Shown piece by piece: positions 1-8,718 of a DNA stretch of 55,093 nucleotides. A program made the translations under genes and the position numbers. The notes under the pieces are model-generated. The model was not told the origin of the DNA and searched no databases. It saw only the letters and a program-made list of their open reading frames with translations. Position 1 is the first letter of the stretch. Each line of letters starts with the position of its first letter. The DNA lies in contig CAZWDO010000006.1 of the NCBI GenBank assembly GCA_964632485.1, forward strand, positions 1 through 55,093, read 5' to 3'. Source of the DNA: CAZWDO01 sp964632485 [NCBI: uncultured bacterium]. Its GTDB lineage: Bacteria > JAGOEH01.

Positions 1-1260
1 CAGTCGGTTGATCGCTTCCTCCACTTCAACCGAATTGAAGCTAAGCTGACCTTGCCGGAACAACAGGCTCCGAAAAAAACTGAAATACAAATTGCCAATG
101 GCATAATTGGGCACCTGAAAATAGACCAATCCCAGCTTCCGGTCGACAACCGTCACGAATCCCAGGTAGAACAGCATCGATTTGTAGTCTTCCAGCGTCC
201 GCCCAACTTCGAGATTGAATTCGCGGGTCAGTTGGATCGGCAAGGGATCGCCGCCAAGCAAGCGCTCCAGTATCTCGCGCCGTTCCCCCGTTGGCTCGAG
301 AATCAGTTCCAGCTTCTTGTGATCCGAGGCGATATTGATGTCCAATACCTCTGCCGGGGCTTTCTGTCCATCCCGGTATTCACTGAGGAAGTAAAGAACC
401 ATGTCGCTGTTATAGACCCTCGTGGACGCGTCGGGGGAGAAGCGATAGCCGTTGTAGTAGTCGCGCATCTCCTGAATATCGATGGGAAAATCCAGATCAT
501 CGATCAGGTATTGCACCTCGGCTTCGGTGAAACCCTGCATCTCGTTGAAATCTCGGCGCAGAGTCAGCGATTTGGCGATATTGAAGCCACTGGTGAGGCT
601 GTCGAGGGTGACGGGCGAGACGCCGGTGATGAAGATGCGTTCCACAATATCGCCCGCCGCTTCCTTGATCACTTCGTAGAACTTGCGCACGAATCCGTTT
701 TTGGCCACCACGTTCCGGAACAGCTCGTAGTTGAAGCTGAAGAGTTCATTGGCGAAATGGTCGTATTCGTCGATCAGGAGATAAATGGGCTGCGATTGTT
801 TCAAGCTCCGCCACCAGGTGAAGAATTCGCGCAGAATAGTGGCTGGCTCGGAAAGCGATGGCAGATCGTAAAGTGACAATTGGTAATTGGTGGCAAAATT
901 TTTCAGATTCAGAATCACTGATGCGCGAAAATCGTCGAGGAGAACCTTTTCATCCCGGGTCTGTATGCCGCTGAAATTGAATTTTAGGATATAATAGCTG
1001 TTGTGCAGGGGAGTGGGGTGGCGGCCGATATAGAGGTCGCCGAAGAGCCGCTCGAAATCATCTTTGCGCCGTACGTCGTAATATGTGGCCAGGGTGTCGA
1101 TCCACAGGGATTTGCCGAACTTGCGCGGGCGCAGGAAGGTCAGATAAGACTCTCCGAGACTTTCCAGTTTTTCGATAAAAGAGGTTTTATCAATGTAATA
1201 GTAACTTTGTTGGCGGATCCGGGTGAAGGATTGCAACCCGTAGGGAATGCGTTTGGACAT
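1..1260 (-). CDS. AAA-ATPase-like protein with probable PD-(D/E)XK nuclease C-terminus (3' part cut by window edge)
   Basis: The reading frame opens at ATG 1260 and runs without a stop to base 1, so about 420 residues are visible and the C-terminus lies outside. The N-terminus has the family hallmark IPYGLQSFTRIRQQ and the signature Walker A RPRKFGKS at residues 44-51. A Walker B-like IYLLIDEYD lies near residue 160. This order is that of the 'predicted AAA-ATPase' family (AAA-ATPase_like, PF09820), whose members usually carry a C-terminal nuclease-like domain. They are common multi-copy accessory genes of FCB bacteria and are thought to be mobile or defence-related, but their role is unproven. 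A long open frame on the opposite strand (52-876) is a shadow. The upstream side is the palindromic repeat array. Confidence 0.85.
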   Translation of the reverse strand, partial: MSKRIPYGLQSFTRIRQQSYYYIDKTSFIEKLESLGESYLTFLRPRKFGKSLWIDTLATYYDVRRKDDFERLFGDLYIGRHPTPLHNSYYILKFNFSGIQTRDEKVLLDDFRASVILNLKNFATNYQLSLYDLPSLSEPATILREFFTWWRSLKQSQPIYLLIDEYDHFANELFSFNYELFRNVVAKNGFVRKFYEVIKEAAGDIVERIFITGVSPVTLDSLTSGFNIAKSLTLRRDFNEMQGFTEAEVQYLIDDLDFPIDIQEMRDYYNGYRFSPDASTRVYNSDMVLYFLSEYRDGQKAPAEVLDINIASDHKKLELILEPTGERREILERLLGGDPLPIQLTREFNLEVGRTLEDYKSMLFYLGFVTVVDRKLGLVYFQVPNYAIGNLYFSFFRSLLFRQGQLSFNSVEVEEAINRL

Positions 1261-1378
1261 GGCTTTGCTCCCGGTGAAAGGTTTAGACTTCCAGTTCCAA
1301 TATAACGCCTTCAGCCGGAAAAGACAAGCGGAATTTTTGATTTTTTCTATTATCGCAGCGCGATTTCCGCCCATCCCC

Positions 1379-1606
1379 TCCGTCATTCCGGACTTGATCC
1401 GACATCCAGCCTTTCTTCCGTCATGCCGGACTTGATCCGGCATCCAGCCTTTCTTCCGTCATGCCGGACTTGATCCGGTATCCAGCCTTTCTTCCGTCAT
1501 GCCGGACTTGATCCGGTATCCATGGGTAAAAGAAAGACTGGATTCCGGGTCCGACCTGTCTGCCGACAGGCAGGGCCGGACTGGCGTTCAAGCCCGGCAT
1601 GACGGA
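1379..1606. repeat. Tandem and inverted palindromic intergenic repeat array
   Basis: Four head-to-tail copies of a 38-base unit start at 1381, 1419, 1457 and 1495; the fourth is truncated near 1522. The core reads CGTCATGCCGGACTTGATCC followed by GG(C/T)ATCCAGCCTTTCTTC. An inverted copy follows (about 1531-1606, ending GCCCGGCATGACGG). It is interrupted by a smaller hairpin-forming element centred on 1555-1574 (CCTGTCTGCCGACAGGCAGG). Copies differ at only a few positions. There are no unique spacers between units, so this is not a CRISPR. It resembles dispersed REP/MITE-like intergenic repeats. No transposase lies beside it. Confidence 0.85.
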
Positions 1607-1681
1607 GAAGAGAGCCCGCGATCCCTTCCCCTCCTTTACTCTTAACCTTGTATGGGAATTGATCTATTCTGTCAGTATCGG

Positions 1682-2398
1682 CTATTTTAGCGAGCGGGAA
1701 ATTAAGTTCATGATCAATTGCGCCCGCTGGGCGCCTTTTCTGACCTGGATCATCGTTTTTGACGGCAAATAGTACTCCTCCCAGCGCCGGTAATCATCAT
1801 AGCTGATTTTGATGGTCTGCGCTTTTTGCGCGATGATGATTGAATCGATCTGTTGGAAGTTCTTATGCATATAGTAAGTAATGGCGCTAACTGAATCGTC
1901 GGCCGGAATTGCTATGACTGTTTTTTTGGGAAGTTTCATTGTCTTGAGCGGCGCCAACACGATGGGGAACTGGGCGAATAGCTGATTCAAAAGCGAGTAG
2001 GTCATGGGCAGCGGAATCCCCGGGATCAGACTCTGGCTTTGATTGTAGTCGATCAGAAATGAATCGCGTTTGGGAAGGAATTGTCGAATTCCGATCCGTG
2101 AAGAATCCGCCATCATTTCCATGACTTTTATTCCTAAACCGGCATCAATTTGGATATGGGTCTGCCGAGCTCCGATAGTCGCGCGACAATTAAGCTGCCG
2201 AAACTGATCGGGATCACTGTAAACCAGTCGGCTTTCAATTTCTATTCCTGAATTTGGGCGCGGGGCATAATAATGAAAATAGGTTTGAGGTGAATCATAT
2301 ATTTCCAAGGTGGGCTTGATCCACGATGCGCAATTTACCATGGAAAATAGTGTTAAAATAATGATCCGTTTATGGATTCCAGAGATTTTCAGTTTCAT
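1682..2398 (-). CDS. Outer-membrane lipoprotein, possibly LolB/DUF4292-like
   Basis: A protein of 238 residues starting at ATG 2398. A hydrophobic signal peptide (about residues 11-22) ends in a lipobox SMVNC, so Cys23 should be lipidated. The mature part has alternating short hydrophobic strands and a central stretch (about 75-150) reminiscent of LolB/DUF4292 lipoproteins, which are half-barrel carriers for lipoproteins. The resemblance is weak and read by eye. It follows lptD on the same strand after a 162-base gap, which fits an envelope-biogenesis role. It could equally be an unrelated envelope lipoprotein. Confidence 0.55.
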   Translation of the reverse strand: MKLKISGIHKRIIILTLFSMVNCASWIKPTLEIYDSPQTYFHYYAPRPNSGIEIESRLVYSDPDQFRQLNCRATIGARQTHIQIDAGLGIKVMEMMADSSRIGIRQFLPKRDSFLIDYNQSQSLIPGIPLPMTYSLLNQLFAQFPIVLAPLKTMKLPKKTVIAIPADDSVSAITYYMHKNFQQIDSIIIAQKAQTIKISYDDYRRWEEYYLPSKTMIQVRKGAQRAQLIMNLISRSLK

Positions 2399-2560
2399 GG
2401 GAAAGGGTCCTTTTTATAGTGAATGGTTTAAAATTAAGCCGGTCCAAAAATACTCTTCTAAATATATTCTCTAACTGTTTAATCTGATGCCGGTTAGCGT
2501 GAAATCTTGTTTTCCGCGCGCTTTCGGCATTGTTTGAGTTCCGGAATCCGGGCGCTGATC

Positions 2561-4981
2561 TCACATCAATCGCTGGAACTGCTCCAGCTTGATGTCCGGT
2601 AACTGTTTGATATTAATTATCCAATAGAATTGGCGGTAATTGGCTTCTTTGCGATACGTGAACATAAATTCCCAGCAATGTAAATCCTGGTTCAACACAA
2701 AACTATAGGCGAGCAATTCTTTTCGTTCGATATCATATCGGGCGTTGAAACGCCCTTTCCATCGATGAGTGATGACCCAGTCCATTCCGATATCCAGAAA
2801 CTGGTAGCGCTGGGTGACGGGGATTCCGGCAGTATAGGCGCGGTTGATTGTTAATGAATGGCGCAGGGTAACTGAACATCCGGGCTGGTATTCTCCCTGC
2901 CAACCGGATTTGAAAAAACCTTCGCTATTTGCCTGTCCCGATGATTGTGCGGATGAATCGCTGTTAGAGGAACGTTCCTGCCCGCTTCTGCGTTGCGGCC
3001 AGGGGATCGGAATATAAAAAATTCCCAATTGCAAGGTGGAAAGATTGAGTTTTAAATGATCGTCAATATTGAGGCGTAGTGAATTAAGTTGGTTGAAGGG
3101 GTTGGTTACTTGCCAACTCGTATCCCCGGCGGCATAAAAATTATGGACGCTATTGATGGTAATATTGAGATTGCTTAAGGGTTGCATTCGGAATGAAGTT
3201 TGCAAATCGGACCATTTTTTTTGGACGCTTTTCACATCATAGGCTGTATAAAAATTCAAATAAAATAAATCGATTTTTTTGTCGGTTTCTCCGTTGGCCA
3301 GTTTAGCCTGAAAGAGGTTATCGATTTTAAATGTCAATTTTTGGTTGGAATTGGGATTCGGAAAATAACTAATGGTGGAAAAACCCTCAAATTTTCGGTC
3401 GTGGGTATCGGCTGGGGAGTAGGTGATGCCAATGGCAGGATCAATTTTGTGGCGGATCACTTTGATTCCGAATATTTGGGGAGCAAAAACGCCATATAGC
3501 GTATTGCCCAGAGTCGCGCTATAGTCCCAATCCATTTTCCGTACCGCTTTTTCTATCGTACTGTCAGGCCGGATTGCTTCATCGAACCATAGTTCTTTTA
3601 CTGAGACTGTTTGACTGAGGCGTAACCAGGTTTTAATTTTGTCAGTGCGGTTAATATTGAAAGAATGGGTGGCGCCGGCGCGATGTCGGCGGGTGGAATC
3701 GGCTTTATGATAATAATATAGCGCTTCACTCCGGTATCCCAGATAGGTGTTGTACCATTGAAAACTGTTCAAATTGAAACTGACTCGTGGCAAATGCTGA
3801 ATAATCACGCGGGTATCAAGGTTTTCATTGCGATTGATATTGATACTCATATTTCCAAAACCGAATCGATGGGAAAAAAGCATACTGGAATTTAATTGCC
3901 GGTTAAGCCGTTCCTCCAGGTTATCGCTGGTTTGCTGGTAGAAAGTCTGATTACTCAGAAAATTGCCGGTGGCGTTCAGCCGGGTTGTCGGGTTTATTTC
4001 CTGCTGGTGCTGAAATCGTAATTGCCATTCTTTGCCTTCCGGACGATACCACCAGGATGCATCGATATTGCCATTAAGCCGATAGCGCAAATTATAGCGG
4101 AACTCATTGCGCAATAAAATATTACGGGTGTTATAAAAGTTGATTCGCGTGAGGTTGTCGCTGTAATCGTTGATGGCCCAGTAATAACCGGTTTCTTTAA
4201 TAACGTAAATATCCTGGCCTGCAATTGTTTCCTTGCCGATTTTCGGCATTAGTACTCCGGAATGGCGGTCGCGGCGGATTGGAAACATCATCAGAGGAAA
4301 ATAGAAAATTGGAAATGGGGGAGTGTAGAAATATCCGCTTGAATCCTGGAAAGACAAACCGGTTTGAATCGGCAGATAACACCAGGGAACCCGGTTAAAA
4401 TAAAAGAGGATATTCCGGGCCAGCACTTTGTCGTTGGGGAGCACCTTAATTTCAGCGATGCGAAAGTGGTAGTGGCGTTTTTCAGGGCTCAAATCGCAGG
4501 TTGTGTAGTCGGATTGTGTGAGATAGATTTCCTTTTTACCGATGGATTGGATGGTTTGCCCGGTATAGAATCCGTTTTCAAATTTTGATCGCCCGTACTG
4601 GATTTTTCCGCGTTTTTCCCGAAGCAGATAAGTGATTGCGGATCCATAGATGGTTTCATTGCTCTGTTTTAATATGGGCCGGGAAATTGTATCGGCTAAG
4701 GTGGAGTCCCAAATTCCATGGGCATAAAGGATTTGCGAATCGACTTCGATCCGGATGTACCCGGCATTGAGGGTGAGGTCCCGATAGCTAATTTCAGCAT
4801 CGCCGTATAATTCAAGGATTCTGAGGGGAAGTTGCTGATAAACTAAGGAGTCTTTGGCCTGGTAATAAATCGTGTCATTTTCAACCAGGAGGAAACCCAA
4901 GTCTGCCGGGACGGGTTTTCCCAGCAGACAAAGGCAAACTATTATCAGTCCAAAATAATGAGAAAATTTCAGGTCCCTCAT
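2561..4981 (-). CDS. lptD: LPS-assembly protein LptD (OstA) homologue
   Basis: A protein of 806 residues with an N-terminal signal peptide (cleavage near residue 26). An OstA/LptA-like beta-jellyroll segment (about 30-200) contains the typical 'TTCD' and 'hYHFR' elements. After it come 'VPWCYLP' and the conserved stretch FPIRRDRHSGVLMPKIG, which marks entry into the large C-terminal beta-barrel. LptD forms the outer-membrane translocon that inserts lipopolysaccharide. It needs LptE, which is not seen here. The length matches the usual 750-850. Only two cysteines are obvious near the junction, so the disulfide pattern of E. coli LptD is probably not conserved. The start lies 6 bases after the ddh stop, so both are probably one transcript. 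Confidence 0.85.
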   Translation of the reverse strand: MRDLKFSHYFGLIIVCLCLLGKPVPADLGFLLVENDTIYYQAKDSLVYQQLPLRILELYGDAEISYRDLTLNAGYIRIEVDSQILYAHGIWDSTLADTISRPILKQSNETIYGSAITYLLREKRGKIQYGRSKFENGFYTGQTIQSIGKKEIYLTQSDYTTCDLSPEKRHYHFRIAEIKVLPNDKVLARNILFYFNRVPWCYLPIQTGLSFQDSSGYFYTPPFPIFYFPLMMFPIRRDRHSGVLMPKIGKETIAGQDIYVIKETGYYWAINDYSDNLTRINFYNTRNILLRNEFRYNLRYRLNGNIDASWWYRPEGKEWQLRFQHQQEINPTTRLNATGNFLSNQTFYQQTSDNLEERLNRQLNSSMLFSHRFGFGNMSININRNENLDTRVIIQHLPRVSFNLNSFQWYNTYLGYRSEALYYYHKADSTRRHRAGATHSFNINRTDKIKTWLRLSQTVSVKELWFDEAIRPDSTIEKAVRKMDWDYSATLGNTLYGVFAPQIFGIKVIRHKIDPAIGITYSPADTHDRKFEGFSTISYFPNPNSNQKLTFKIDNLFQAKLANGETDKKIDLFYLNFYTAYDVKSVQKKWSDLQTSFRMQPLSNLNITINSVHNFYAAGDTSWQVTNPFNQLNSLRLNIDDHLKLNLSTLQLGIFYIPIPWPQRRSGQERSSNSDSSAQSSGQANSEGFFKSGWQGEYQPGCSVTLRHSLTINRAYTAGIPVTQRYQFLDIGMDWVITHRWKGRFNARYDIERKELLAYSFVLNQDLHCWEFMFTYRKEANYRQFYWIINIKQLPDIKLEQFQRLM

Positions 4982-4987
4982 GGACGT

Positions 4988-5974
4988 TTACAGGAAATCG
5001 CGTCGTAATTCTTCAGCGCTACGGGCGGAAAGATAGGCAAACGGGATATCAAACATAGTTTTAGCGCCGAAGTTTTTTTCATGCGCCATGCGAACGGCTG
5101 CCCGCGCGCAGGCAATCAACACGCTTGATGTAAATTCGGGATTGGAATCCAAGCGGAGTTTGAATTCGATGAGTTCCTTGTGTTCCGGACTGGTACGTCC
5201 GCTGCGCAAGACGAATCCTCCGTGGGGTAGCCCGTGATGTTTATTCCGGAGTTCTTCTTCGGACACAAAATTCACTTTGGTTTCATAATCGGCGAAATAG
5301 TTGGGCATGGTGACGATCGCCGTTCGTATCTGATTGAGATCAGCGCCGGGTTCAGCCACCACATAGCAATCGCGTAAATGTTTGTCGCGGGTGCTCAGTT
5401 CCGTATTGACGCCGGAACGAACCAAATCGACGGCATGTTCGATAGGCACGGTATATTGACGGGCATCCATCACGCCCGGAATGCGCCGGATGGCATCGGA
5501 ATGGCCCTGGCTGACTCCAGGTCCCCAAAAGGTATAGTTTTTACCATCTGGTATGACGGCATCGCCCAATACGCGAATCAGGGAAAAAAGTCCTGGGTCC
5601 CAACCGGCGGAAATAACGGCCGTCGTTTTTGCGGCTTGAGCGGCGTGTTCGACTGCCGCAAAATATTCCGGAATTTTCGCATGGGTGTCAAAACTGTCGA
5701 CAATATTGAATTTTGCCGCCAGTTGCGGGCCCTGTTCCGGCAAGTCCGTGGCGGAACCCCCGCATAGGATCATGACATCCAATTTCCCGACATAGTGATC
5801 GACATCCTCCATGCGCTTGAATACGGCATTGGATTGCGATGTCTTCATGGTTGATGGATCGCGGCGGGTAAATATCACCTTCAATTCCATATCATTGTTC
5901 AAACCAATCGATCGTTCGGCTCCTTTGCCCAGATTTCCATAACCGGCAATTCCGATCTGAAGCTTCTCTGCCAT
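4988..5974 (-). CDS. ddh: meso-Diaminopimelate D-dehydrogenase
   Basis: A protein of 328 residues. The N-terminal Rossmann motif GIAGYGNLGKG (residues 8-18) binds NADP(H). Downstream segments such as SAGWDPGLFSLIR and FWGPGVSQGHSDAIRRIPGV are strongly characteristic of meso-DAP dehydrogenase. The enzyme reductively aminates tetrahydrodipicolinate to meso-DAP in one step, supplying lysine and peptidoglycan, and bypasses the succinylase/acetylase branches. The start ATG 5974 is preceded by AGGAGAAATTCGGA. It is the first gene of a minus-strand unit with lptD and has its own promoter about 160 bases upstream. The long leader carries an AT-rich hairpin but no riboswitch I recognise. Confidence 0.93.
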   Translation of the reverse strand: MAEKLQIGIAGYGNLGKGAERSIGLNNDMELKVIFTRRDPSTMKTSQSNAVFKRMEDVDHYVGKLDVMILCGGSATDLPEQGPQLAAKFNIVDSFDTHAKIPEYFAAVEHAAQAAKTTAVISAGWDPGLFSLIRVLGDAVIPDGKNYTFWGPGVSQGHSDAIRRIPGVMDARQYTVPIEHAVDLVRSGVNTELSTRDKHLRDCYVVAEPGADLNQIRTAIVTMPNYFADYETKVNFVSEEELRNKHHGLPHGGFVLRSGRTSPEHKELIEFKLRLDSNPEFTSSVLIACARAAVRMAHEKNFGAKTMFDIPFAYLSARSAEELRRDFL

Positions 5975-6141
5975 TCCGAATTTCTCCTGTTGGGGGTTAG
6001 TAAGTTAATTCCAAAACAAAATTTTTTAATTCCGTTACATCATCTGTCATTTATAATCAATTGTTCTGATTCAAAACATAAATTTTGATGTTTTAGTTTC
6101 ATCGTGGGCTGTTTGTCGGATTAACAGGAACATCACACCCT

Positions 6142-6169
6142 AATATACGCAAAAAGACAAAAAAGTCAA
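6142..6169 (-). promoter_or_regulatory. Promoter of ddh-lptD
   Basis: On the minus strand TTGACT (6169-6164), a 16-base spacer and TATATT (6147-6142). Predicted +1 is near 6135, giving a leader of about 160 bases before the ddh ATG. It lies back to back with the promoter of the methyltransferase gene. Confidence 0.6.
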
Positions 6170-6190
6170 AACCTTTTTTTAAAATTTTGC

Positions 6191-6219
6191 TTGACTTTCC
6201 GATAAAAAAATTACATATA
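6191..6219 (+). promoter_or_regulatory. Promoter giving a predicted leaderless methyltransferase mRNA
   Basis: TTGACT at 6191-6196, a 17-base spacer and CATATA at 6214-6219. Counting seven bases beyond the -10 puts +1 on A6226, the A of the chosen ATG. No usable Shine-Dalgarno sequence precedes that ATG. Confidence 0.55.
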
Positions 6220-6225
6220 GGGACC

Positions 6226-7155
6226 ATGGCAAAAAACTGGATACCTGTTTCATTATGGAATCATTTACATACTTTATATTCGCCGGGGATGGCGGAAAAG
6301 ATTATTCGCATTTGGGAAAAAAAACGATCGACTACGTTCCGCGTCAATTTATTGAAAGCGGATATTGATAGCGTTGGCGCCCAATTGCGGCAACGTTCCC
6401 TGAAATGTCAGCCCGCGGATTGGTTACACGAGGCGTTTATCCTGCAAAATGGAACTGAAGGCGATCTGGAAAAACTGGATTGCTATAAACAGGGGCAAAT
6501 ATACGTGCAAAGTCTGAGTAGCATGATTCCCCCTTTAGTGTTGGCGCCTCAACCCGGCGAATCGGTTTTAGATATAGCGGCGGCTCCCGGGAGTAAAACT
6601 ACCCAGATAGGAGTGATGATGAATAATCAGGGAACGATATTAGCTAATGAAATCCACCCCTTGCGGCTGGAAAAACTTAAGTATAATTTACAAATGCAAG
6701 GGGTTATGATAGCCGAAGTCCGTTTAGGCGCGGGCGAGCAACTTGGACGGCTATTTCCGCAAAAGTTTGACGCTGTCTTGCTGGATGCCCCGTGCAGCGG
6801 CGAGGGGCGAATTCAAAAGAATGACGCCTCATCCTGGCGCGGCTGGTCGCCGCAATTGGTGCAGCAATCCGTAAAAACTCAGAAAAAGCTTTTGATTAGC
6901 GCTTATGCCGCTTTGCGACCGGGAGGGCGTATGGTCTATTCCACCTGCACTCTCAACCGTGAGGAAAATGAGGGGGTACTGGATGAATTTGTCCGCTCTC
7001 ATCCATGCGATGTACTGCCCATTCCCCTGGCGCTTCAACCCCGTTACCGTCCGTTGCTTGATGGAGTCTCGTCAAAATTGCAACATGCCCTGCGGATTCT
7101 TCCATCGGAAACCATGGAGGGGTTTTTTGTCTGTTTATTACAAAAAACTGAATGA
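6226..7155 (+). CDS. RNA (cytosine-5) methyltransferase, NOL1/NOP2/Sun (RsmB/RsmF-like) family
   Basis: About 309 residues from ATG 6226. An upstream in-frame TTG (6187) would put the start within the promoter, so the internal ATG is preferred. The SAM-binding motif VLDIAAAPGSKTTQ lies near residues 116-129. The two family cysteines are present in DAPCSGEGRI and YSTCTLNREENEG; one forms the covalent adduct and the other releases it. This class methylates cytosine C5 in rRNA or tRNA. The protein is shorter than RsmB (no NusB-like domain) and RsmF (no PUA tail), so it is a minimal core enzyme whose target cannot be read from sequence. It is convergent with the GGDEF gene. Confidence 0.88.
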   Translation: MAKNWIPVSLWNHLHTLYSPGMAEKIIRIWEKKRSTTFRVNLLKADIDSVGAQLRQRSLKCQPADWLHEAFILQNGTEGDLEKLDCYKQGQIYVQSLSSMIPPLVLAPQPGESVLDIAAAPGSKTTQIGVMMNNQGTILANEIHPLRLEKLKYNLQMQGVMIAEVRLGAGEQLGRLFPQKFDAVLLDAPCSGEGRIQKNDASSWRGWSPQLVQQSVKTQKKLLISAYAALRPGGRMVYSTCTLNREENEGVLDEFVRSHPCDVLPIPLALQPRYRPLLDGVSSKLQHALRILPSETMEGFFVCLLQKTE

Positions 7156-7213
7156 TTTTTAACTGGGTTGCCTTCGTGCCACGATAAATTATTTTGATTC
7201 TTCTTAAAGAAAA

Positions 7214-7237
7214 GACCGAAGGTGAGGGCCTTCGGTC
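7214..7237 (-). terminator. Rho-independent terminator, GGDEF gene
   Basis: A perfect 9-bp stem GACCGAAGG / CCTTCGGTC with a 6-base loop. Read on the minus strand it is followed by TTTTCTTT, as expected of an intrinsic terminator. It begins at the stop codon of the GGDEF gene and may also serve the convergent methyltransferase gene. Confidence 0.85.
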
Positions 7238-8312
7238 ATTGGAGAGATGTATGGGAATGAGGGCTTAAATGAGTCTCTTCGGAGACCACCTGGTCGCGGC
7301 CATTTTCCTTAGCCATATACAAAAATTGATCGGCTCGCTGGATGAGAGTTGCTAATTCATCATCGCTGGAGACCTCTGTCAGTCCGATACTGATGGTAAT
7401 ATGAATCAGTTGGTCTTTATAGGATAAAATCCGGTTTCCGATTTTATGTCTGAGCCGTTCTGCGCTTTTGCAGGCTTGCTTCAGCGCTGTTTCCGGCATT
7501 AATGCCACAAATTCTTCTCCGCCATAGCGGCCGATGATGTCGGCTTCCCGCAATGTGTTGCGCATCATTTGGGATAATTCTTGCAACACAAAATCACCCG
7601 TGGGATGCCCATACCGATCATTGATCTGTTTGAAATGATCAATGTCGATCATCATCAGGACCATGGGTTTTTGATAGCGATGCGCTTTTTTCAGTTCTTG
7701 TTCGCCGGTTGTCATGAAATAACGGCGGTTATATAACCCAGTCAGGCTGTCCTGATACGCTAACTGGGTCGTTCTTTCGTGTTCCAGTATCGATTCGATG
7801 CGAATGGCGCTGTATTCTGCAAAAACGCTGATTTCCGTAATCATTTCCGATTCTAATTGCTGGTAAGGCGAACCCAGAATATTGACGCAGCCAATACGTT
7901 CTTTTCCGTATTGCAAGGGGATGTAAATAACCTGAATTAAATTATGCGGCTGCTGTTCATAATCAAAAAAAGTGATTTGCTGGAACCGTTGGAAAAAATT
8001 CCAGAATTTCTCATGGGAAAGCTCTTTTTCAATTTTTACAAATTGGCGATAGGTGTCAAGCACTTTTTCCTTATGATAAAATGTCTGATCGGGCAATCCG
8101 TTGAGTTTGATGATTCCCATGGTTCCCTGCAGCAGACTCAGCAGCTTTTCGACCACATACTTGCTGATTGTTTCCCGCTTATCAATAATAGCCATGTTTT
8201 TCATTTCATTCAGCATGATGATGAGTTGTTCAGGCGCCATCCGGTTCAATGATTCACAATTGGGCAGAAGTGGGTAGGTGGTGTTGCGTCTGAATGTCTG
8301 GTTTTCTTTCAT
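7236..8312 (-). CDS. GAF-GGDEF diguanylate cyclase
   Basis: 358 residues from ATG 8312, which has AAAGGAA six bases upstream; an earlier ATG at 8330 lacks a ribosome site. Residues about 40-175 look like a GAF-type sensor domain (contains YIPLQYGKERIGCVNILG). Residues about 185-345 form a GGDEF domain with LTGLYNRRYF, the metal-binding DIDHFKQIND and the active-site variant RYGGEEF. It should make cyclic di-GMP from two GTP. An inhibitory RxxD five residues before GGEEF is not obvious. It is cytoplasmic, with no transmembrane segment. It stands alone between a promoter with a palindromic operator-like site and a strong terminator. Confidence 0.9.
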   Translation of the reverse strand: MKENQTFRRNTTYPLLPNCESLNRMAPEQLIIMLNEMKNMAIIDKRETISKYVVEKLLSLLQGTMGIIKLNGLPDQTFYHKEKVLDTYRQFVKIEKELSHEKFWNFFQRFQQITFFDYEQQPHNLIQVIYIPLQYGKERIGCVNILGSPYQQLESEMITEISVFAEYSAIRIESILEHERTTQLAYQDSLTGLYNRRYFMTTGEQELKKAHRYQKPMVLMMIDIDHFKQINDRYGHPTGDFVLQELSQMMRNTLREADIIGRYGGEEFVALMPETALKQACKSAERLRHKIGNRILSYKDQLIHITISIGLTEVSSDDELATLIQRADQFLYMAKENGRDQVVSEETHLSPHSHTSLQ

Positions 8313-8330
8313 AGGTGTTCCTTTCATCAT

Positions 8331-8359
8331 AATAAATATTACTGCACATTATGTGCCAA
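8331..8359 (-). promoter_or_regulatory. Promoter of GGDEF gene with embedded 13-bp palindrome
   Basis: On the minus strand TTGGCA (8359-8354), a 17-base spacer and TTTATT (8336-8331). The perfect inverted repeat GCACATTATGTGC (8344-8356) fills half of the spacer and touches the -35 box. This is the usual position of a repressor operator. Confidence 0.5.
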
Positions 8360-8663
8360 CTTCTCTTGAATCCCTGAAGTATTTAAAAATGGGGGCGGGT
8401 TTTTTGCCTGATCCGGCGCTGGTAATCAGGATATCTCTCTAAACTATTTACAATCTGGACCGATGCCCTGAAAAGAATTACTGATTTGAGGCTGACAGCA
8501 TGTTTTAGATAGATGACTGTTTTTTTCGACTCTAAATAACCGGGATGACCGGTGACTGTGAGGATTGTTTGTCAATGAAAGCCGGTAAACACTTATTATA
8601 AATGCGATGTGGAAAAAAGTACCGAATTGCATAGGAAAAATATGCTATGGTTTTACTTTATTG

Positions 8664-8692
8664 TTGACAATTGATGGTTTTAATTGTATTAT
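8664..8692 (+). promoter_or_regulatory. Consensus sigma-70 promoter of purB
   Basis: TTGACA (8664-8669), a 17-base spacer and TATTAT (8687-8692). Predicted +1 is near 8699, giving a short leader with GAAGGAG at 8706-8712. The stretch 8360-8663 before it holds no gene I can support. Confidence 0.85.
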
Positions 8693-8718
8693 ATAACAAA
8701 TCCCTGAAGGAGTCAGAT

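Noticed and set aside
52-876. Long plus-strand open frame of 274 codons
   Set aside because: It is antisense to the AAA-ATPase gene, whose own frame has Walker A/B motifs and family signature; the plus-strand translation has no recognisable motif.
1381-1522. CRISPR array
   Set aside because: Units are directly abutting without unique spacers, and no cas gene is present.
2370-2564. 64-codon minus-strand frame between lptD and the lipoprotein
   Set aside because: No ribosome site, no motif, arginine-rich composition typical of non-coding frames.
5975-6135. Lysine riboswitch in the ddh leader
   Set aside because: The leader is AT-rich with one simple hairpin and lacks the five-helix lysine aptamer core.
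8444-8632. 62-codon minus-strand frame upstream of purB
   Set aside because: No ribosome site, no family motif; overlaps the stretch before the purB promoter and looks like chance.
8671-8718. Upstream TTG start for purB
   Set aside because: It lies between the -35 and -10 boxes of the purB promoter and so is not in the mRNA.
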